The position numbers were made by a program, and so were the translations under genes. Positions 50,486-59,420 of a stretch of 64,000 nucleotides of DNA are shown piece after piece (the first letter of the stretch is position 1; each line of letters opens with the position of its first letter). Source of the DNA: Cellulomonas sp. URHD0024 (lineage in GTDB: Bacteria > Actinomycetota > Actinomycetes > Actinomycetales > Cellulomonadaceae). The stretch covers positions 868,001-932,000 of the forward strand of contig NZ_AUEW01000001.1 of assembly GCF_000426185.1 (NCBI RefSeq), read 5' to 3'. The notes under the pieces are model-generated. The model was given only the letters and a program-made list of their open reading frames with translations, did no database searches and had not been told where the DNA came from.

Positions 50486-51541
50486 GTGAGCGTCCTGCTC
50501 GGGGATGCACGCGTCGCCCTTGGCGGTGCCGGCTTCTCCTTGCGTGATGACCGCGACGACGGCAGTTCGGTCGCGACCATCCGCGCCGGTCTCGATGCGG
50601 GGATCCGCTCATTCGACACCGCTCGCGCCTATGCCCCCGTCGGTGATCCCGTCCACAACGAACGACTGTTCGCCCGGGCGCTCGGGCCATCGATCCTCGA
50701 CGTCACAACCGCGACGAAAGGTGGCCACTACCGCCGCGATCACGACCACTGGGGCACGGACAACTCACCGGAGCGACTTCGTCGTGACGTGCTCGACAGC
50801 CTCGGCGCGCTCGGCGTAGACCGCCTCGACCTGTTCTACCTGCACCGCGCGGATGACGAAACCGTGCCTACCCGGGAGAGCATGGAAGCGCTCGCCGAGA
50901 TGCGCTCAGAAGGCCTCACCGCGGCCATCGGCATCTCGAACGCGTCGATCGACCAGCTCGAACGGCTGACGAGCCACGTGAGCATCGACGCCGTGCAGAA
51001 CCAATACGACCTGGCACACCCCGACTCGCCCGTCTTGGCCTGGTGCGAAGCGAACGGTGCGAGGTTCGTGGCCTACTCCCCGCTGGGTGGCGCGTCGAAT
51101 GCTCATCGACTCGCGTCGCTCTTCCCTGCGTTGGCATCGCGGGCCGAGCTTCGTGGGATCTCCGTCCAACGCCTGGTTCTTCGCGCTGTACTGGCCACGT
51201 CCCCGGCGATGGACGTCGTCGTCGGGGCAGGCCGCCCGAAGACGGCTGTCGAGGCCGCTTCCGTGCTCGACGAGCCCTGGACGGCCGATGACGCAAGTGC
51301 TGTCGATGCCGATGTTCATGAGTGCGTGCGGTCGCTGGCCGGCCTTCGCGGCACCAACGGCTCCGCGACCGTGGCACGTACATGCACTCGCGCGCGCCGC
51401 TCAGAACAGTCACCGGAAACCCTGGCCGCTACTGGTTCCAGTCCAGTCGAGGGAGCCAGCACGAGCGCAGGTAGGGCCCCCTCTCGAGGGCGGCTTCGTG
51501 TTTCCGTGCCAGATCAGCGCGACATCCTGATTTCGCTGTGA
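50486..51541 (+). CDS. Aldo/keto reductase with read-through C-terminus
   Basis: 351 residues from GTG 50486. The catalytic set is present: Asp/Tyr in SFDTARAYAPVGD, Lys in TTATKGGH, His in LFYLHRADD; GVDRLDLFYLHR and AIGISNASIDQLER are typical AKR segments. Similarity ends around residue 290. The last part is translation of the duplicated tRNA-Asn end (ATGSSPVEGAS) and the sequence beyond it, so the normal stop has been lost. It may act on sugars or aldehydes of the rhamnose pathway, but no direct evidence links it. Confidence 0.83.
   Translation: MSVLLGDARVALGGAGFSLRDDRDDGSSVATIRAGLDAGIRSFDTARAYAPVGDPVHNERLFARALGPSILDVTTATKGGHYRRDHDHWGTDNSPERLRRDVLDSLGALGVDRLDLFYLHRADDETVPTRESMEALAEMRSEGLTAAIGISNASIDQLERLTSHVSIDAVQNQYDLAHPDSPVLAWCEANGARFVAYSPLGGASNAHRLASLFPALASRAELRGISVQRLVLRAVLATSPAMDVVVGAGRPKTAVEAASVLDEPWTADDASAVDADVHECVRSLAGLRGTNGSATVARTCTRARRSEQSPETLAATGSSPVEGASTSAGRAPSRGRLRVSVPDQRDILISL
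51430..51458 (+). repeat. Right attachment-type repeat (attR), displaced tRNA-Asn end
   Basis: Copy of tRNA-Asn bases from the T-arm to the 3' end plus three flanking bases, with one mismatch (C51439 in the T-loop). Similarity continues at roughly 85 percent to about 51511, including a damaged copy of the tRNA terminator. No tRNA 5' half precedes it. Confidence 0.85.
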
Positions 51542-51600
51542 CAGCGATCGACGCTCCAGAACCTCGAGGCCGGCTGGTGTGGGGCGTGGACGACCTCCGA

Positions 51601-52683
51601 TCAGGCGACGGCTGGGGCCGAGGCCGCCGACAGTCGCGACCAGGTGCCCGGCGCGGCGTCCGGGTCGTCAGCGGCGGACGTTGCACGCAGCACCTCGAGC
51701 GGCTCGACCAGGCCCCCACCAGCGAACCGAGACCAGTAGGCGGCCGTGATGCGGACGCCCTTGGCGTCCGGGTGGCTCCCCGACCCCTGCGCGTCGTACG
51801 CCGCGAGCATCTCGAGCTTCACGGGCATGAACGCCCGGATCGCGACGAACTCGGTCGGCTGGAACCGAACCGAGGACGAGCGCGACTGGTAGGCCGCCAC
51901 GGTCCGCACCCCGTCGACGGCGATGCAGGTCGAGTCGTGCACCGCCCGGTGGTGAGGGTCCTGGTCCTCGGCGGCATGGACGTAGACGACCGTCGGGCGC
52001 ACCTCGTCCACGACTGCCGCGATCCGGTCCACGAGGTCGCTCGTGGACGCCAACCGGGCGGCAGGGACAGGGTCGAGGAACAGGCGCGCCCTGATGACGG
52101 CCGCCGCGGCGCGCGCTTCCTGCCCGGTCGAGCCGGCGTGCCCGTCCTGCCCGAGCGTGAGGATCGCGACGTCGTCGCCGGCGAAGACGTGCGCCGCCAA
52201 GATGCCGCCGACCCCGACCTCGACGTCCTCCGGGTGTGCGCCGATCGCCAGGACCACCTCGCGCGGACCGGGCATCCGCCGCGCTGCTCGGCTCTGACGA
52301 GCTTCGGTCACGACGGTCTGGATGAACGCGTCGTCGACCACGCTCGCGAACTTCACGAACCCCAGCAACGGTGCGAGCGGATCCGGTCCTGCCTCAGGGT
52401 CCAGCGGGGGGCGCACCACGAAGCACGGGACGATCGAGGCAAGCTCCGCGGCACGCGCCGTGACGTTCTGCCCTTGGAGCGCCCACGTCCCGTGCGTGAC
52501 CAGGACACCGGCGTCCGCCGCGAGGAGGTCCGCGAAGTCGAGCGCCGTGATGGGTCTGCCGATGAGCTGGACAGTGACCATCTGCCGGGCGAGCTTCGCG
52601 AGAACCGCCATGGCGCCTGGCTTGTCGTCATAGATGATCACCACGTGCGGCAATTCGCCGGTGATGACCTTCCCCGTGTCCAC
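51601..52683 (-). CDS. PIG-L/LmbE deacetylase-fold protein with extra N-terminal domain
   Basis: 360 residues from GTG 52683. Residues about 1-115 form an alpha/beta domain I cannot name (HVVIIYDDKPGAMAVLAKLA, DLLAADAGVLVTHGTWAL, IVPCFVVRPPL). Residues about 130-350 are PIG-L: VLAIGAHPEDVEVGVGGILA, ILTLGQDGHAGSTGQEARA, VVYVHAAEDQDPHHRAVHD. The zinc/catalytic motif normally reads HPDD; here it is HPED, so the first acidic residue is Glu. Relatives deacetylate N-acetylglucosaminyl compounds such as the mycothiol precursor. It lies just outside the island and ends 59 bases from the AKR stop, convergent. Confidence 0.8.
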   Translation of the reverse strand: MDTGKVITGELPHVVIIYDDKPGAMAVLAKLARQMVTVQLIGRPITALDFADLLAADAGVLVTHGTWALQGQNVTARAAELASIVPCFVVRPPLDPEAGPDPLAPLLGFVKFASVVDDAFIQTVVTEARQSRAARRMPGPREVVLAIGAHPEDVEVGVGGILAAHVFAGDDVAILTLGQDGHAGSTGQEARAAAAVIRARLFLDPVPAARLASTSDLVDRIAAVVDEVRPTVVYVHAAEDQDPHHRAVHDSTCIAVDGVRTVAAYQSRSSSVRFQPTEFVAIRAFMPVKLEMLAAYDAQGSGSHPDAKGVRITAAYWSRFAGGGLVEPLEVLRATSAADDPDAAPGTWSRLSAASAPAVA

Positions 52684-53054
52684 GTGCCCCCTTCGTCGAT
52701 GAACCACTGCCCCCGCCCAGTCTCGTCCGAGGCGACGGCAAGACGCCAGCGGGGCTGGCTCCTCGGCTGCGGCGGAACGGAGCCGCCGTCGTCGTGTGCT
52801 GTCGCGCCCCACCGCCGTCGTCGAGATCGGTCGATCTCGTCTCCGTGAGACCGGCGACTACGGCGACGGGGACCGTGCGGGCCTGGCGCTGGTCGGCGCC
52901 CCGGCTGGCGGCCTGCTCTGAGCTCGGGCAGCCCTGTCCGGGCCGTCGACCCTCGAGACGTCCTGCCCGGAGACACGAGAGCGGGACCGACGAGGACCCG
53001 AGCCTCTGCCTCAGCGATCCGCGCCGCGCTGCTCGAGGGGCGCGGGTGCGCCGC
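52684..53054. other. Non-coding region with a palindrome
   Basis: About 370 bases between the PIG-L and DUF1206 genes. Open frames exist on both strands but show neither start signals nor similarity. The only structure noted is the perfect palindrome cgagatcg-gt-cgatctcg at 52822-52839, an operator-like element of unknown binder, about 140 bases upstream of the PIG-L start. Confidence 0.45.
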
Positions 53055-53834
53055 TCAGAGGCGGGCGTACCGCGCACGGGCGAAGGAGTAGATCCCGTAC
53101 GCCGCAAGGCCGATCGCGACCACCGTGAGCAGCCACGGTCCGGCCGGAAGCTTGAGGACCGACCGAAGCGCCCCGTCGAGACCCTGCGCCTTCGCGGGGT
53201 CGCTGGTCATCCCCGCCTGCACGAAGAACCAGCCGACCAGGCCCAGCGCGACGCCTTTCGTGACGTAGCCGATGCGGCCGGCCAGCACCGCCCACCGGCC
53301 GGGGTGCTCGACCAGGTCCCGCAGGAACCGCCGCCGCCAGCCCTTGACGACGTGGTACAGACCGACCCCGACGATCGCGACGCCGACAGCGACGACGAGG
53401 CCGCGGCCGAACGGCTGCTTCATCAGGGTGGCGCTGGCACTGGCCGCCTGGTTGCCGCCGTTCGACCCGGCACCTCGGAGCACGACCCCCGCTGTCCACG
53501 CCAGGACGCCGTAGAGAACAGCCTTCCCGACGGACTTCAGGCGGTCGCCCGCACCGTGCTGCAGGAACGCGTCCGCGACGTACCACAGGGCCAGCAACCC
53601 GAACCCGACGACCAGCGTCCAGAGCAGGAATCCGCCGACCGGCGTCGCCGCGAGCGTGCCCAGCGCACCGTTCTGGTCCGCTGAGGTGCTCGCGCCGCTC
53701 CAGGCGATCGTCACGGCGATCCACGCGATGACCAGGTGCAGGATGCCGCTCGCGGCGTACCCGATGCGGGCGCCGGAGCGCACGACCGGGTTGTCGCCCG
53801 TCCGGGCGGCAACATTCTTCACGGTGTCAGCCAC
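53055..53834 (-). CDS. DUF1206 membrane protein
   Basis: 259 residues from GTG 53834 with an AGGTGAGG-like ribosome site; a longer start (ATG 53861) is possible. Six membrane helices arranged as three similar pairs, each beginning with an ARIGYAASGILHLVI-like element (ARIGYAASG, VGKAVLYGVLAW, AGRIGYVTKGVALGLVGW), the internal threefold repeat of DUF1206. Function unknown; conserved in actinobacteria and often stress-linked in expression studies I recall only vaguely. Confidence 0.87.
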   Translation of the reverse strand: MADTVKNVAARTGDNPVVRSGARIGYAASGILHLVIAWIAVTIAWSGASTSADQNGALGTLAATPVGGFLLWTLVVGFGLLALWYVADAFLQHGAGDRLKSVGKAVLYGVLAWTAGVVLRGAGSNGGNQAASASATLMKQPFGRGLVVAVGVAIVGVGLYHVVKGWRRRFLRDLVEHPGRWAVLAGRIGYVTKGVALGLVGWFFVQAGMTSDPAKAQGLDGALRSVLKLPAGPWLLTVVAIGLAAYGIYSFARARYARL

Positions 53835-54110
53835 GGCCTCACCTTGGCACCGGCTGCGCATGCTCGCCACGCGTAGGACCGACGAGACCGACGCTCGGTG
53901 CGGGTCGTCGCAGGCGGGTGCACCGCAGCGCGCTGACCGCGTCCGTCTCTTGCCGCGGCGTGGCACGGCGAGGAGGTCGGGCTCGCCGCGCACGACCTCG
54001 TGCAGGACCCGGACGAGGCCAGCGGCTGGCCGGTCGGTCCAACGCGCGCCGGCGAGTTGCCGGACCTACGCTTCTTGTCCTTGCACAACCGATCAGACCG
54101 GGGGAAGACG

Positions 54111-54356
54111 ATGACCAGCAACGACGCTTCCGTTCCCGAGGTCCCGGACCACCGTGTGCCTGCCGGGGTCGCCGACGAGGTGACCGACGCAGAGAAGATC
54201 CGCGCGGACGGTCTCGGCGATGCCGGACTCGACCCCGTCGACGACACGACCGACGCAGAGAAGATCCGCGCGGACGGTCTCGACGACGAGGGACTCGACG
54301 CCGTCGACGACACGACGGAGGCCGAGAAGATCCGTTCCGACCGACTCGAGCTCTGA
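54111..54356 (+). CDS. Small acidic protein with three 22-residue repeats
   Basis: 81 residues from ATG 54111, with a GGGGAAG ribosome site. After a ~24-residue Pro/Val-containing start, three repeats follow. Units 1 and 2 are 66 bases each (54183-54248, 54249-54314), with the theme TDAEKIRADGL, GLD, VDDT. The third is partial (TEAEKIRSDRLEL, 54315-54356). Strongly acidic, no hydrophobic core, no Cys, so probably disordered or a simple helical binder. Family not recognised. It is divergent from DUF1206 and convergent with the GntR gene (18 bases). Confidence 0.7.
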   Translation: MTSNDASVPEVPDHRVPAGVADEVTDAEKIRADGLGDAGLDPVDDTTDAEKIRADGLDDEGLDAVDDTTEAEKIRSDRLEL

Positions 54357-54374
54357 CCCGTCGCGGGCCCTGCC

Positions 54375-55073
54375 CTACTCCTCGTCGAGCGGCAGGAGCT
54401 GCATAGCCTCCTCGACACCGAGCAGGTGGCTGGCCATGCGGATGCGGGCCGCTTCGGCGTTCCCGGCCTCGAGCGCCCGCCAGATGGCGTCGTGCTCGTG
54501 CCAGGTCCGCTCCTCGGCGCCCTCCTCGTGCAGCCCCCGCCAGAGCCGCGTGCGCGCCGTGCGGCTCGCGAGCGACTCGACGAAGGCCGCGAGCACCGGG
54601 TTCCCCGAGTTCTCGGCGACGATGCGGTGGAACTCGATGTCCGTCGCGATGAACGCCTCGTGGTCCACGGGCGTGCGACCGAGGATCTCGCGCACCTCGT
54701 CGAGCACCTCGCGGGCACGCGCGAGCGCCTCCGGCGTGATGCGCGTCGCGGCCAACCCGGCGGACTCGGTCTCCAGGAGGCGTCGCACGGCGTGGAACGG
54801 CTGGGCCGAGCCGTCCGCGTGCAGGTCGACGAAGAATCCCATCGACGAGAGCAGGCGGGACGGGTCCAGGCTGGTCACGTACGTGCCGTCGCCCTGACGC
54901 GTCTCGAGGATGCCGAGGGTCACGAGGGCGCGGACGCCCTCCCGCAGCGGGCCGCGGGAGACGCCGAGCTCGTCGGCCAGGTCCTTCTCGACGGGGAGCC
55001 GCGCCCCGGCCTGGAGACGGCCGTCGAGGATCATCGCCTTGATGGCCTCGACGACCTCGTCCGTGCGTGACAT
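54375..55073 (-). CDS. GntR-family regulator (FadR/FCD group)
   Basis: 232 residues. Winged helix at the N-terminus: VVEAIKAMILDGRLQAGARL, PVEKDLADELGVSRGPLREG, LGILETRQGDGTYVT. The FCD effector domain follows with metal-binding residues in DIEFHRIVAENSGNP and HEHDAIWRALEAGN. FCD regulators usually sense organic acids or sugar acids. The gene is 64 bases downstream of ppdK on the same strand; whether it controls that gene is unknown. Confidence 0.9.
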   Translation of the reverse strand: MSRTDEVVEAIKAMILDGRLQAGARLPVEKDLADELGVSRGPLREGVRALVTLGILETRQGDGTYVTSLDPSRLLSSMGFFVDLHADGSAQPFHAVRRLLETESAGLAATRITPEALARAREVLDEVREILGRTPVDHEAFIATDIEFHRIVAENSGNPVLAAFVESLASRTARTRLWRGLHEEGAEERTWHEHDAIWRALEAGNAEAARIRMASHLLGVEEAMQLLPLDEE

Positions 55074-55137
55074 GCGGCGAGTATCCCTTACCGGAGGCGG
55101 TCGCCTCGGACGCGCCCTGCCCTGGGAGAGCCCGGCG

Positions 55138-57813
55138 TCAGCCCGCGACCGATGCCCGGCCGGCCTCCAGCCGGGCGATCGGGACCCTGAACGGCGAGCA
55201 CGACACGTAGTCGAGCCCGACGTCGTGGAAGAACCGGATCGACTCGGGATCCCCGCCGTGCTCCCCGCACACCCCGAGGTGCAGGTCCGGCTTGGTGGCC
55301 CGCCCGCCGTCGACGCCGGCCTGCACGAGCTGGCCGACGCCGTCCGCGTCGAGAGTCTCGAACGGGGAGATGGTGAGCACGCCGTTCTGCAGGTAGGCGG
55401 CGAAGAACGCGCGCTCGACGTCGTCGCGGGAGAACCCCCACGTCGTCTGGGTCAGGTCGTTGGTGCCGAACGAGAAGAAGTCCGCCTCCTCCGCGATGCG
55501 GTGTGCGGTCAACGCGGCCCGAGGGAGCTCGATCATGCAGCCGATGGGGACGTCGAGCGGGACGCCGGACGCCTCAGAGACGTCCGCGAGCACCCGTTCC
55601 GCCTCCTCGCGGACCAGCTGGAGCTCACGGACCGAGCCGACGAGCGGCACCATGATCTCGGGCCGGGGGTCCTGTCCGGCGTTCTTGAGGAGGACGGTGG
55701 CCTCCGCGACCGCCCGGACCTGGAGCGCAAAGAGGCCGGGCAGGGTCAGCCCCAGCCGGACGCCCCTCAGCCCGAGCATCGGGTTCTGCTCGTGCATGCG
55801 CCGCACGGCGGCGAGCACCTCGACGTCGTGGGCGTCTCCCTCCCCCGTCGCGACCCGCACGGCCAGCTCGGTCACGTCCGGGAGGAACTCGTGCAGCGGC
55901 GGGTCGATGAGCCGGATCGTCGTCGGCAACCCGTCCATCGCGTCGAGCAGGCCGACGAAGTCCTCACGCTGCAGCGGGAGCAGCTCGGCCAGGGCCGCGT
56001 GGGCCTCGTCGGCGTCCGCGAGGACGAGCCGCTCGATGTACTGCCGGCGCTCGCCGAGGAACTGGTGCTCGGTCCGGCACAGCCCGATCCCCTGCGCGCC
56101 ACGGTCGCGAGCGCGCCGGGCGTCCTGCGCGGTGTCCGCGTTCGCCCGGACCTGCATCCTTCGCACCGAGTCGGCGTGCCGCAGGACCCGGTCGACGGCG
56201 GTCACCACGTGCTTCGCCTCGTCGTCGCGCGCGGCGGCCAGTCCGGCATCCAGCCCGTCGGAGACGTAGACCATGACCGGTGAGTCGACCACGGGGACGG
56301 CACCGAGGAACACCTCGCCGGTGGACCCGTCGACCGCGATCGTGTCGCCTGCGTGCAGCACCACGTCGCCGACGCGGACCTCGCCGAGACGGAGGTCGAC
56401 GTCGAGCTCCTCGGCACCGACGACCGCACACGTCCCCATGCCGCGCGCGACGACCGCCGCGTGCGACGTCTTGCCGCCGCGGGCGGTCAGGATCCCGTCG
56501 GCGGCGATCATCCCCTGCAGGTCGTCCGGGTTGGTCTCCTTGCGCACGAGGATGACGCGCACGCCCTGCGAGGAGCGCGCCAGCGCCTGGGCGTTGTCCA
56601 GGACGATCTCTCCGACAGCCGCACCCGGCGAGGCCGGCATCCCGGTGGTGAGCCGCCGACGGGCGGCCGATCCGTCGAACTGCGGGAACAGCAGCTGGCT
56701 GAGCTGGTCGCCGGTGCACCGCGTGATGGCCTCGTCCATCGTGATCAGGGACTCGTCGACGAGCTCGGTCGCGATCCGGAACGCCGCCGCAGCAGTCCTC
56801 TTGCCGACGCGCGTCTGCAGCAGCCAGAGCGTGCCGCGCTCGATCGTGAACTCGATGTCGCACAGGTCCCGGTAGTGCGTCTCCAGACGCCGCATCGCCT
56901 GGCGCAGCGACTCGTACGACGTCGGGTCGAGCAGCTCGAGCTCCGCCAGCGGCAGGGTGTTCCGGATGCCCGCCACCACGTCCTCGCCCTGCGCGTTGGG
57001 CAGGTAGTCGCCGTACACCCCCGACGCCCCGGTCGCGGGGTCACGGGTGAAGCAGACGCCCGTCCCGGACGTCTCGCCCAGGTTCCCGAACACCATGCTC
57101 ACCACGTTCACCGCCGTGCCCAGGTCGTGGGAGATGCGCTCGCGACGCCGGTAGAGCCGGGCACGGTCCGTGTTCCACGAGCCGAGGACCGCCTCGATCG
57201 CCATGTCGAGCTGCTCGCGGGGGTGCTGCGGGAACTCCCGGCCCGTCCGCTCGAGGACGATCTCCTTGAACGTGTGCACGAGGATCCGCAGGTCCTGCGC
57301 ACACAGGTCGACGTCCGTGGCAGCACCGACCGTGCGCTTGCGCTCGTCGAGCGCCTCCTCGAACACGTCGCCGGCGACACCGAGCACGGTCTTTCCGAAC
57401 ATCTGGATCAGCCGGCGGTACGAGTCCCACGCGAAGCGCTCGTCGCCGGAGAACTCTGCGAGTCCCTTCACGGACGCATCGTTCAGCCCGATGTTCAGGA
57501 CGGTGTCCATCATCCCGGGCATCGAGAACTTGGCGCCCGACCGCACCGAGACGAGCAGTGGCTCGTGGAAGTCCCCGAGCCGGCGCCCGAGCGTGTCCTC
57601 GATCTCGCGCACCGCGAGCGTCACCTCGACGCGCAGCTCGGGCGGTACGTGACCGTCACGCAGGTACGCCCGGCACGCCTCGGTCGTGATCGTGAAGCCC
57701 GGCGGTACGGGCAGGTCGAGGTTCGTCATCTCGGCGAGGTTGGCGCCCTTGCCGCCGAGCAGGTCCAGCTGGTCCTTGTCGCCGTCGCAGAACCTGGACA
57801 CGTACCTGGCCAT
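55138..57813 (-). CDS. ppdK: Pyruvate, phosphate dikinase
   Basis: 891 residues from ATG 57813. The N-terminal ATP-grasp domain shows DLLGGKGANLAEMTNLDLPV, GFTITTEACRAYL and FTRDPATGASGVYGDYLPNAQG. The swivelling phosphohistidine domain has GILTARGGKTSHAAVVARGM (Thr regulatory, His catalytic). The C-terminal PEP barrel has IGLCRTEHQFLG, NPMLGLRGVRLG and LGVCGEHGGDPESI with SFGTNDLTQTTWGFSRDD. It interconverts pyruvate and PEP, feeding gluconeogenesis or reversing glycolysis. Downstream of a ramB-type regulator, with a matching inverted repeat at 57905-57924. Confidence 0.97.
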   Translation of the reverse strand: MARYVSRFCDGDKDQLDLLGGKGANLAEMTNLDLPVPPGFTITTEACRAYLRDGHVPPELRVEVTLAVREIEDTLGRRLGDFHEPLLVSVRSGAKFSMPGMMDTVLNIGLNDASVKGLAEFSGDERFAWDSYRRLIQMFGKTVLGVAGDVFEEALDERKRTVGAATDVDLCAQDLRILVHTFKEIVLERTGREFPQHPREQLDMAIEAVLGSWNTDRARLYRRRERISHDLGTAVNVVSMVFGNLGETSGTGVCFTRDPATGASGVYGDYLPNAQGEDVVAGIRNTLPLAELELLDPTSYESLRQAMRRLETHYRDLCDIEFTIERGTLWLLQTRVGKRTAAAAFRIATELVDESLITMDEAITRCTGDQLSQLLFPQFDGSAARRRLTTGMPASPGAAVGEIVLDNAQALARSSQGVRVILVRKETNPDDLQGMIAADGILTARGGKTSHAAVVARGMGTCAVVGAEELDVDLRLGEVRVGDVVLHAGDTIAVDGSTGEVFLGAVPVVDSPVMVYVSDGLDAGLAAARDDEAKHVVTAVDRVLRHADSVRRMQVRANADTAQDARRARDRGAQGIGLCRTEHQFLGERRQYIERLVLADADEAHAALAELLPLQREDFVGLLDAMDGLPTTIRLIDPPLHEFLPDVTELAVRVATGEGDAHDVEVLAAVRRMHEQNPMLGLRGVRLGLTLPGLFALQVRAVAEATVLLKNAGQDPRPEIMVPLVGSVRELQLVREEAERVLADVSEASGVPLDVPIGCMIELPRAALTAHRIAEEADFFSFGTNDLTQTTWGFSRDDVERAFFAAYLQNGVLTISPFETLDADGVGQLVQAGVDGGRATKPDLHLGVCGEHGGDPESIRFFHDVGLDYVSCSPFRVPIARLEAGRASVAG

Positions 57814-57904
57814 CGCGAGCTCCTGTCGTCAGGGGCTGCGGGGTGGTGCAGCCGTTCCTCCAGACTTCAGGGCGTGTGCCGACGACCGCGACACCCGGAT
57901 GCCC

Positions 57905-57924
57905 GCAAGAACGGCGAATCTTGC
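57905..57924 (-). promoter_or_regulatory. Inverted-repeat site upstream of ppdK
   Basis: gcaagaacggcgaatcttgc: 6-bp arms gcaaga/tcttgc separated by eight bases. It lies in the 119-base gap between the ramB-type gene and ppdK. Identical at 17 of 20 positions to the site upstream of the regulator (59421-59440), which suggests a shared regulator, most simply the RamB-type protein. Confidence 0.7.
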
Positions 57925-57932
57925 GCCTGGCG

Positions 57933-59405
57933 TCAGGATTGCTCGGAATCCGCAGGCTGCGGCGCGTGCCTGTCCAGGAAGCCGTACACCTCGCGCGAGT
58001 CCACCCCGGGGAACGCACCGGTGGGCAGCGCCGTGAAGACGTGCTGGTGGACGCGCGCACTCGGCCACGACGCGTCCTGCCAGCGCGCGGTCGCCGACGC
58101 CCTGGGCCGACGGCAGCACGCCTCGTCCGGGCAGGTGGACTGGTGGCGGGTGGGCGTGTCCCGCCCGCGGAACCAGGACGCCGACGCGAACGGCACCCCG
58201 ATGGCGATCGCCAGCTGCCCCTCGGTCCCGGAGCCCGTCTGCGTCGAGCACCAGAACGTGCCGGCCGGGGTGTCGGTGTACTGGTAGGACTCCGACGAGC
58301 GGTCGCGTCGGGCCAGCGCGCGGCGCACCCCCCAGCTCCGGCACACGAGCTGGCCCTCGATCGCGCCCGTCACGTCGGTCGGCAGCGGCAGTCGGTCGTT
58401 CGCATAGGCGCGGTAGATCGCGCCGTCGCCGCCGATCCGCAGGAAGTGCACCGGGATCCCGAGGTGGTGCGTCGCGAGGCAGGTGAAGCGCTGGGCGGCC
58501 GCCTCGTGCGTCACACCGAACGCGTCACGCAGGTCCTCGATCGCCAGGTCCTTCTCGCGCTTCGCCTGCTGGAGGTGCTCGACGGCAGCCTTCTCGGGCA
58601 TCAGGGCGGCCGACGCGAAGTACGTGATCTCCATGCGCTGCCGCAGGAAGTCGGCGTACGAGGTCGGACGTTCGTGCCCGAGCACGCGGTGGGCGATCGC
58701 CTGCAGCGCCAGCGACCGCAGCCCGTGCCCGCCCGGGATCGATGCCGGCGGCAGGTAGATCCGCCCGTGCGCGAGGTCGGTCACCGTGCGCGTCGAGCTG
58801 GGCAGGTCGTCGACGTGCAGGATGGTGAACCCCAGCTGCTCGGCCATCCGGGAGACCGCCCGGTGGGTCAGCGCTCCCCCGGTGTACCCGGCCGCACGGG
58901 CCAGCTGCTCGGCGACCTTCTCGATCTCGGGGAGGTAGCTGTCCCGAGCCTGGCGCTCGAGGCGGATCTGCGTGTTCGCGCGTCGGGCCTCCTCCGGCGT
59001 CGCGATGGCCTCGAGGTCGCGCCGGGCGAGCTCGGAGTGCAGGCCGACCAGCTGCTCCAGCACAGGCAGGGGCAGCGTCCTGCCGGGGCGCACGGTCGGC
59101 AGCGCGAGCCGCTCGAACCCCGCCGACCGCTGGGCTCTGTCGAGTGCGATCTCCAGCCCCGCCCGGCGCGACGGCGGCTCGGCGTCGAGCAGGTCCGCGA
59201 CGCTGACGTCCAGGGCGTCGGCGAGGCTGCGCAGGAGCATGAGCCGCGGCTCCCGACGACCGTTCTCGACGAGCGAGAGCAGGCTCGGCGTGACCCCGAC
59301 CTGTCGGCCGAGAGCGTCCAGCGTCAGACCCCGCGACGTGCGCAGGTGCCGGACCCGTCGACCGATCGTGAGCGCATCGGGCTCCCGCGGACCGTCCATC
59401 GACAT
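57933..59405 (-). CDS. ramB: RamB-type short-chain fatty acid metabolism regulator
   Basis: 490 residues. The N-terminal XRE domain is TIGRRVRHLRTSRGLTLDAL, GRQVGVTPSLLSLVENGRRE. The middle has an IrrE/ImmA-like zinc-peptidase-type domain with GGHGLRSLALQAIAHRVLGHE, whose usual HExxH appears as HRVLGHE. A long C-terminal DUF2083 domain follows with a Cys-rich part (CPDEACCRRP). RamB controls acetate, propionate and glyoxylate-pathway genes in Corynebacterium and mycobacteria. Here its own promoter and that of ppdK share an inverted repeat, supporting control of the PEP-pyruvate node. Confidence 0.9.
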   Translation of the reverse strand: MSMDGPREPDALTIGRRVRHLRTSRGLTLDALGRQVGVTPSLLSLVENGRREPRLMLLRSLADALDVSVADLLDAEPPSRRAGLEIALDRAQRSAGFERLALPTVRPGRTLPLPVLEQLVGLHSELARRDLEAIATPEEARRANTQIRLERQARDSYLPEIEKVAEQLARAAGYTGGALTHRAVSRMAEQLGFTILHVDDLPSSTRTVTDLAHGRIYLPPASIPGGHGLRSLALQAIAHRVLGHERPTSYADFLRQRMEITYFASAALMPEKAAVEHLQQAKREKDLAIEDLRDAFGVTHEAAAQRFTCLATHHLGIPVHFLRIGGDGAIYRAYANDRLPLPTDVTGAIEGQLVCRSWGVRRALARRDRSSESYQYTDTPAGTFWCSTQTGSGTEGQLAIAIGVPFASASWFRGRDTPTRHQSTCPDEACCRRPRASATARWQDASWPSARVHQHVFTALPTGAFPGVDSREVYGFLDRHAPQPADSEQS

Positions 59406-59420
59406 GTTCGTGACCCCTCG

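Larger units (their letters stand above)
30035..51458. mobile_element. Genomic island carrying a rhamnoside utilisation system
   Basis: A 21.4-kb segment bounded on the left by the intact tRNA-Asn 3' end and on the right by a second copy of that end. Integration at a tRNA 3' end with regeneration of the tRNA is the classic outcome of tyrosine-recombinase insertion. The contents are functionally coherent (rhamnoside import and breakdown plus two LacI regulators). No integrase, excisionase, transposase or conjugation gene is seen, and genes at the left edge are decayed, so it looks old and immobile. Base composition is not visibly different from the chromosome, so the case rests on the repeat. 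Confidence 0.72.

Noticed and set aside
30035-51458. Island as an active integrative element or prophage
   Set aside because: No integrase, excisionase, replication, capsid or conjugation gene could be recognised; repeats have diverged.
52628-53107. Minus-strand frame covering the gap between DUF1206 and PIG-L
   Set aside because: Arg/Pro/Ala-rich low-complexity product, no start signal, overlaps both neighbours.
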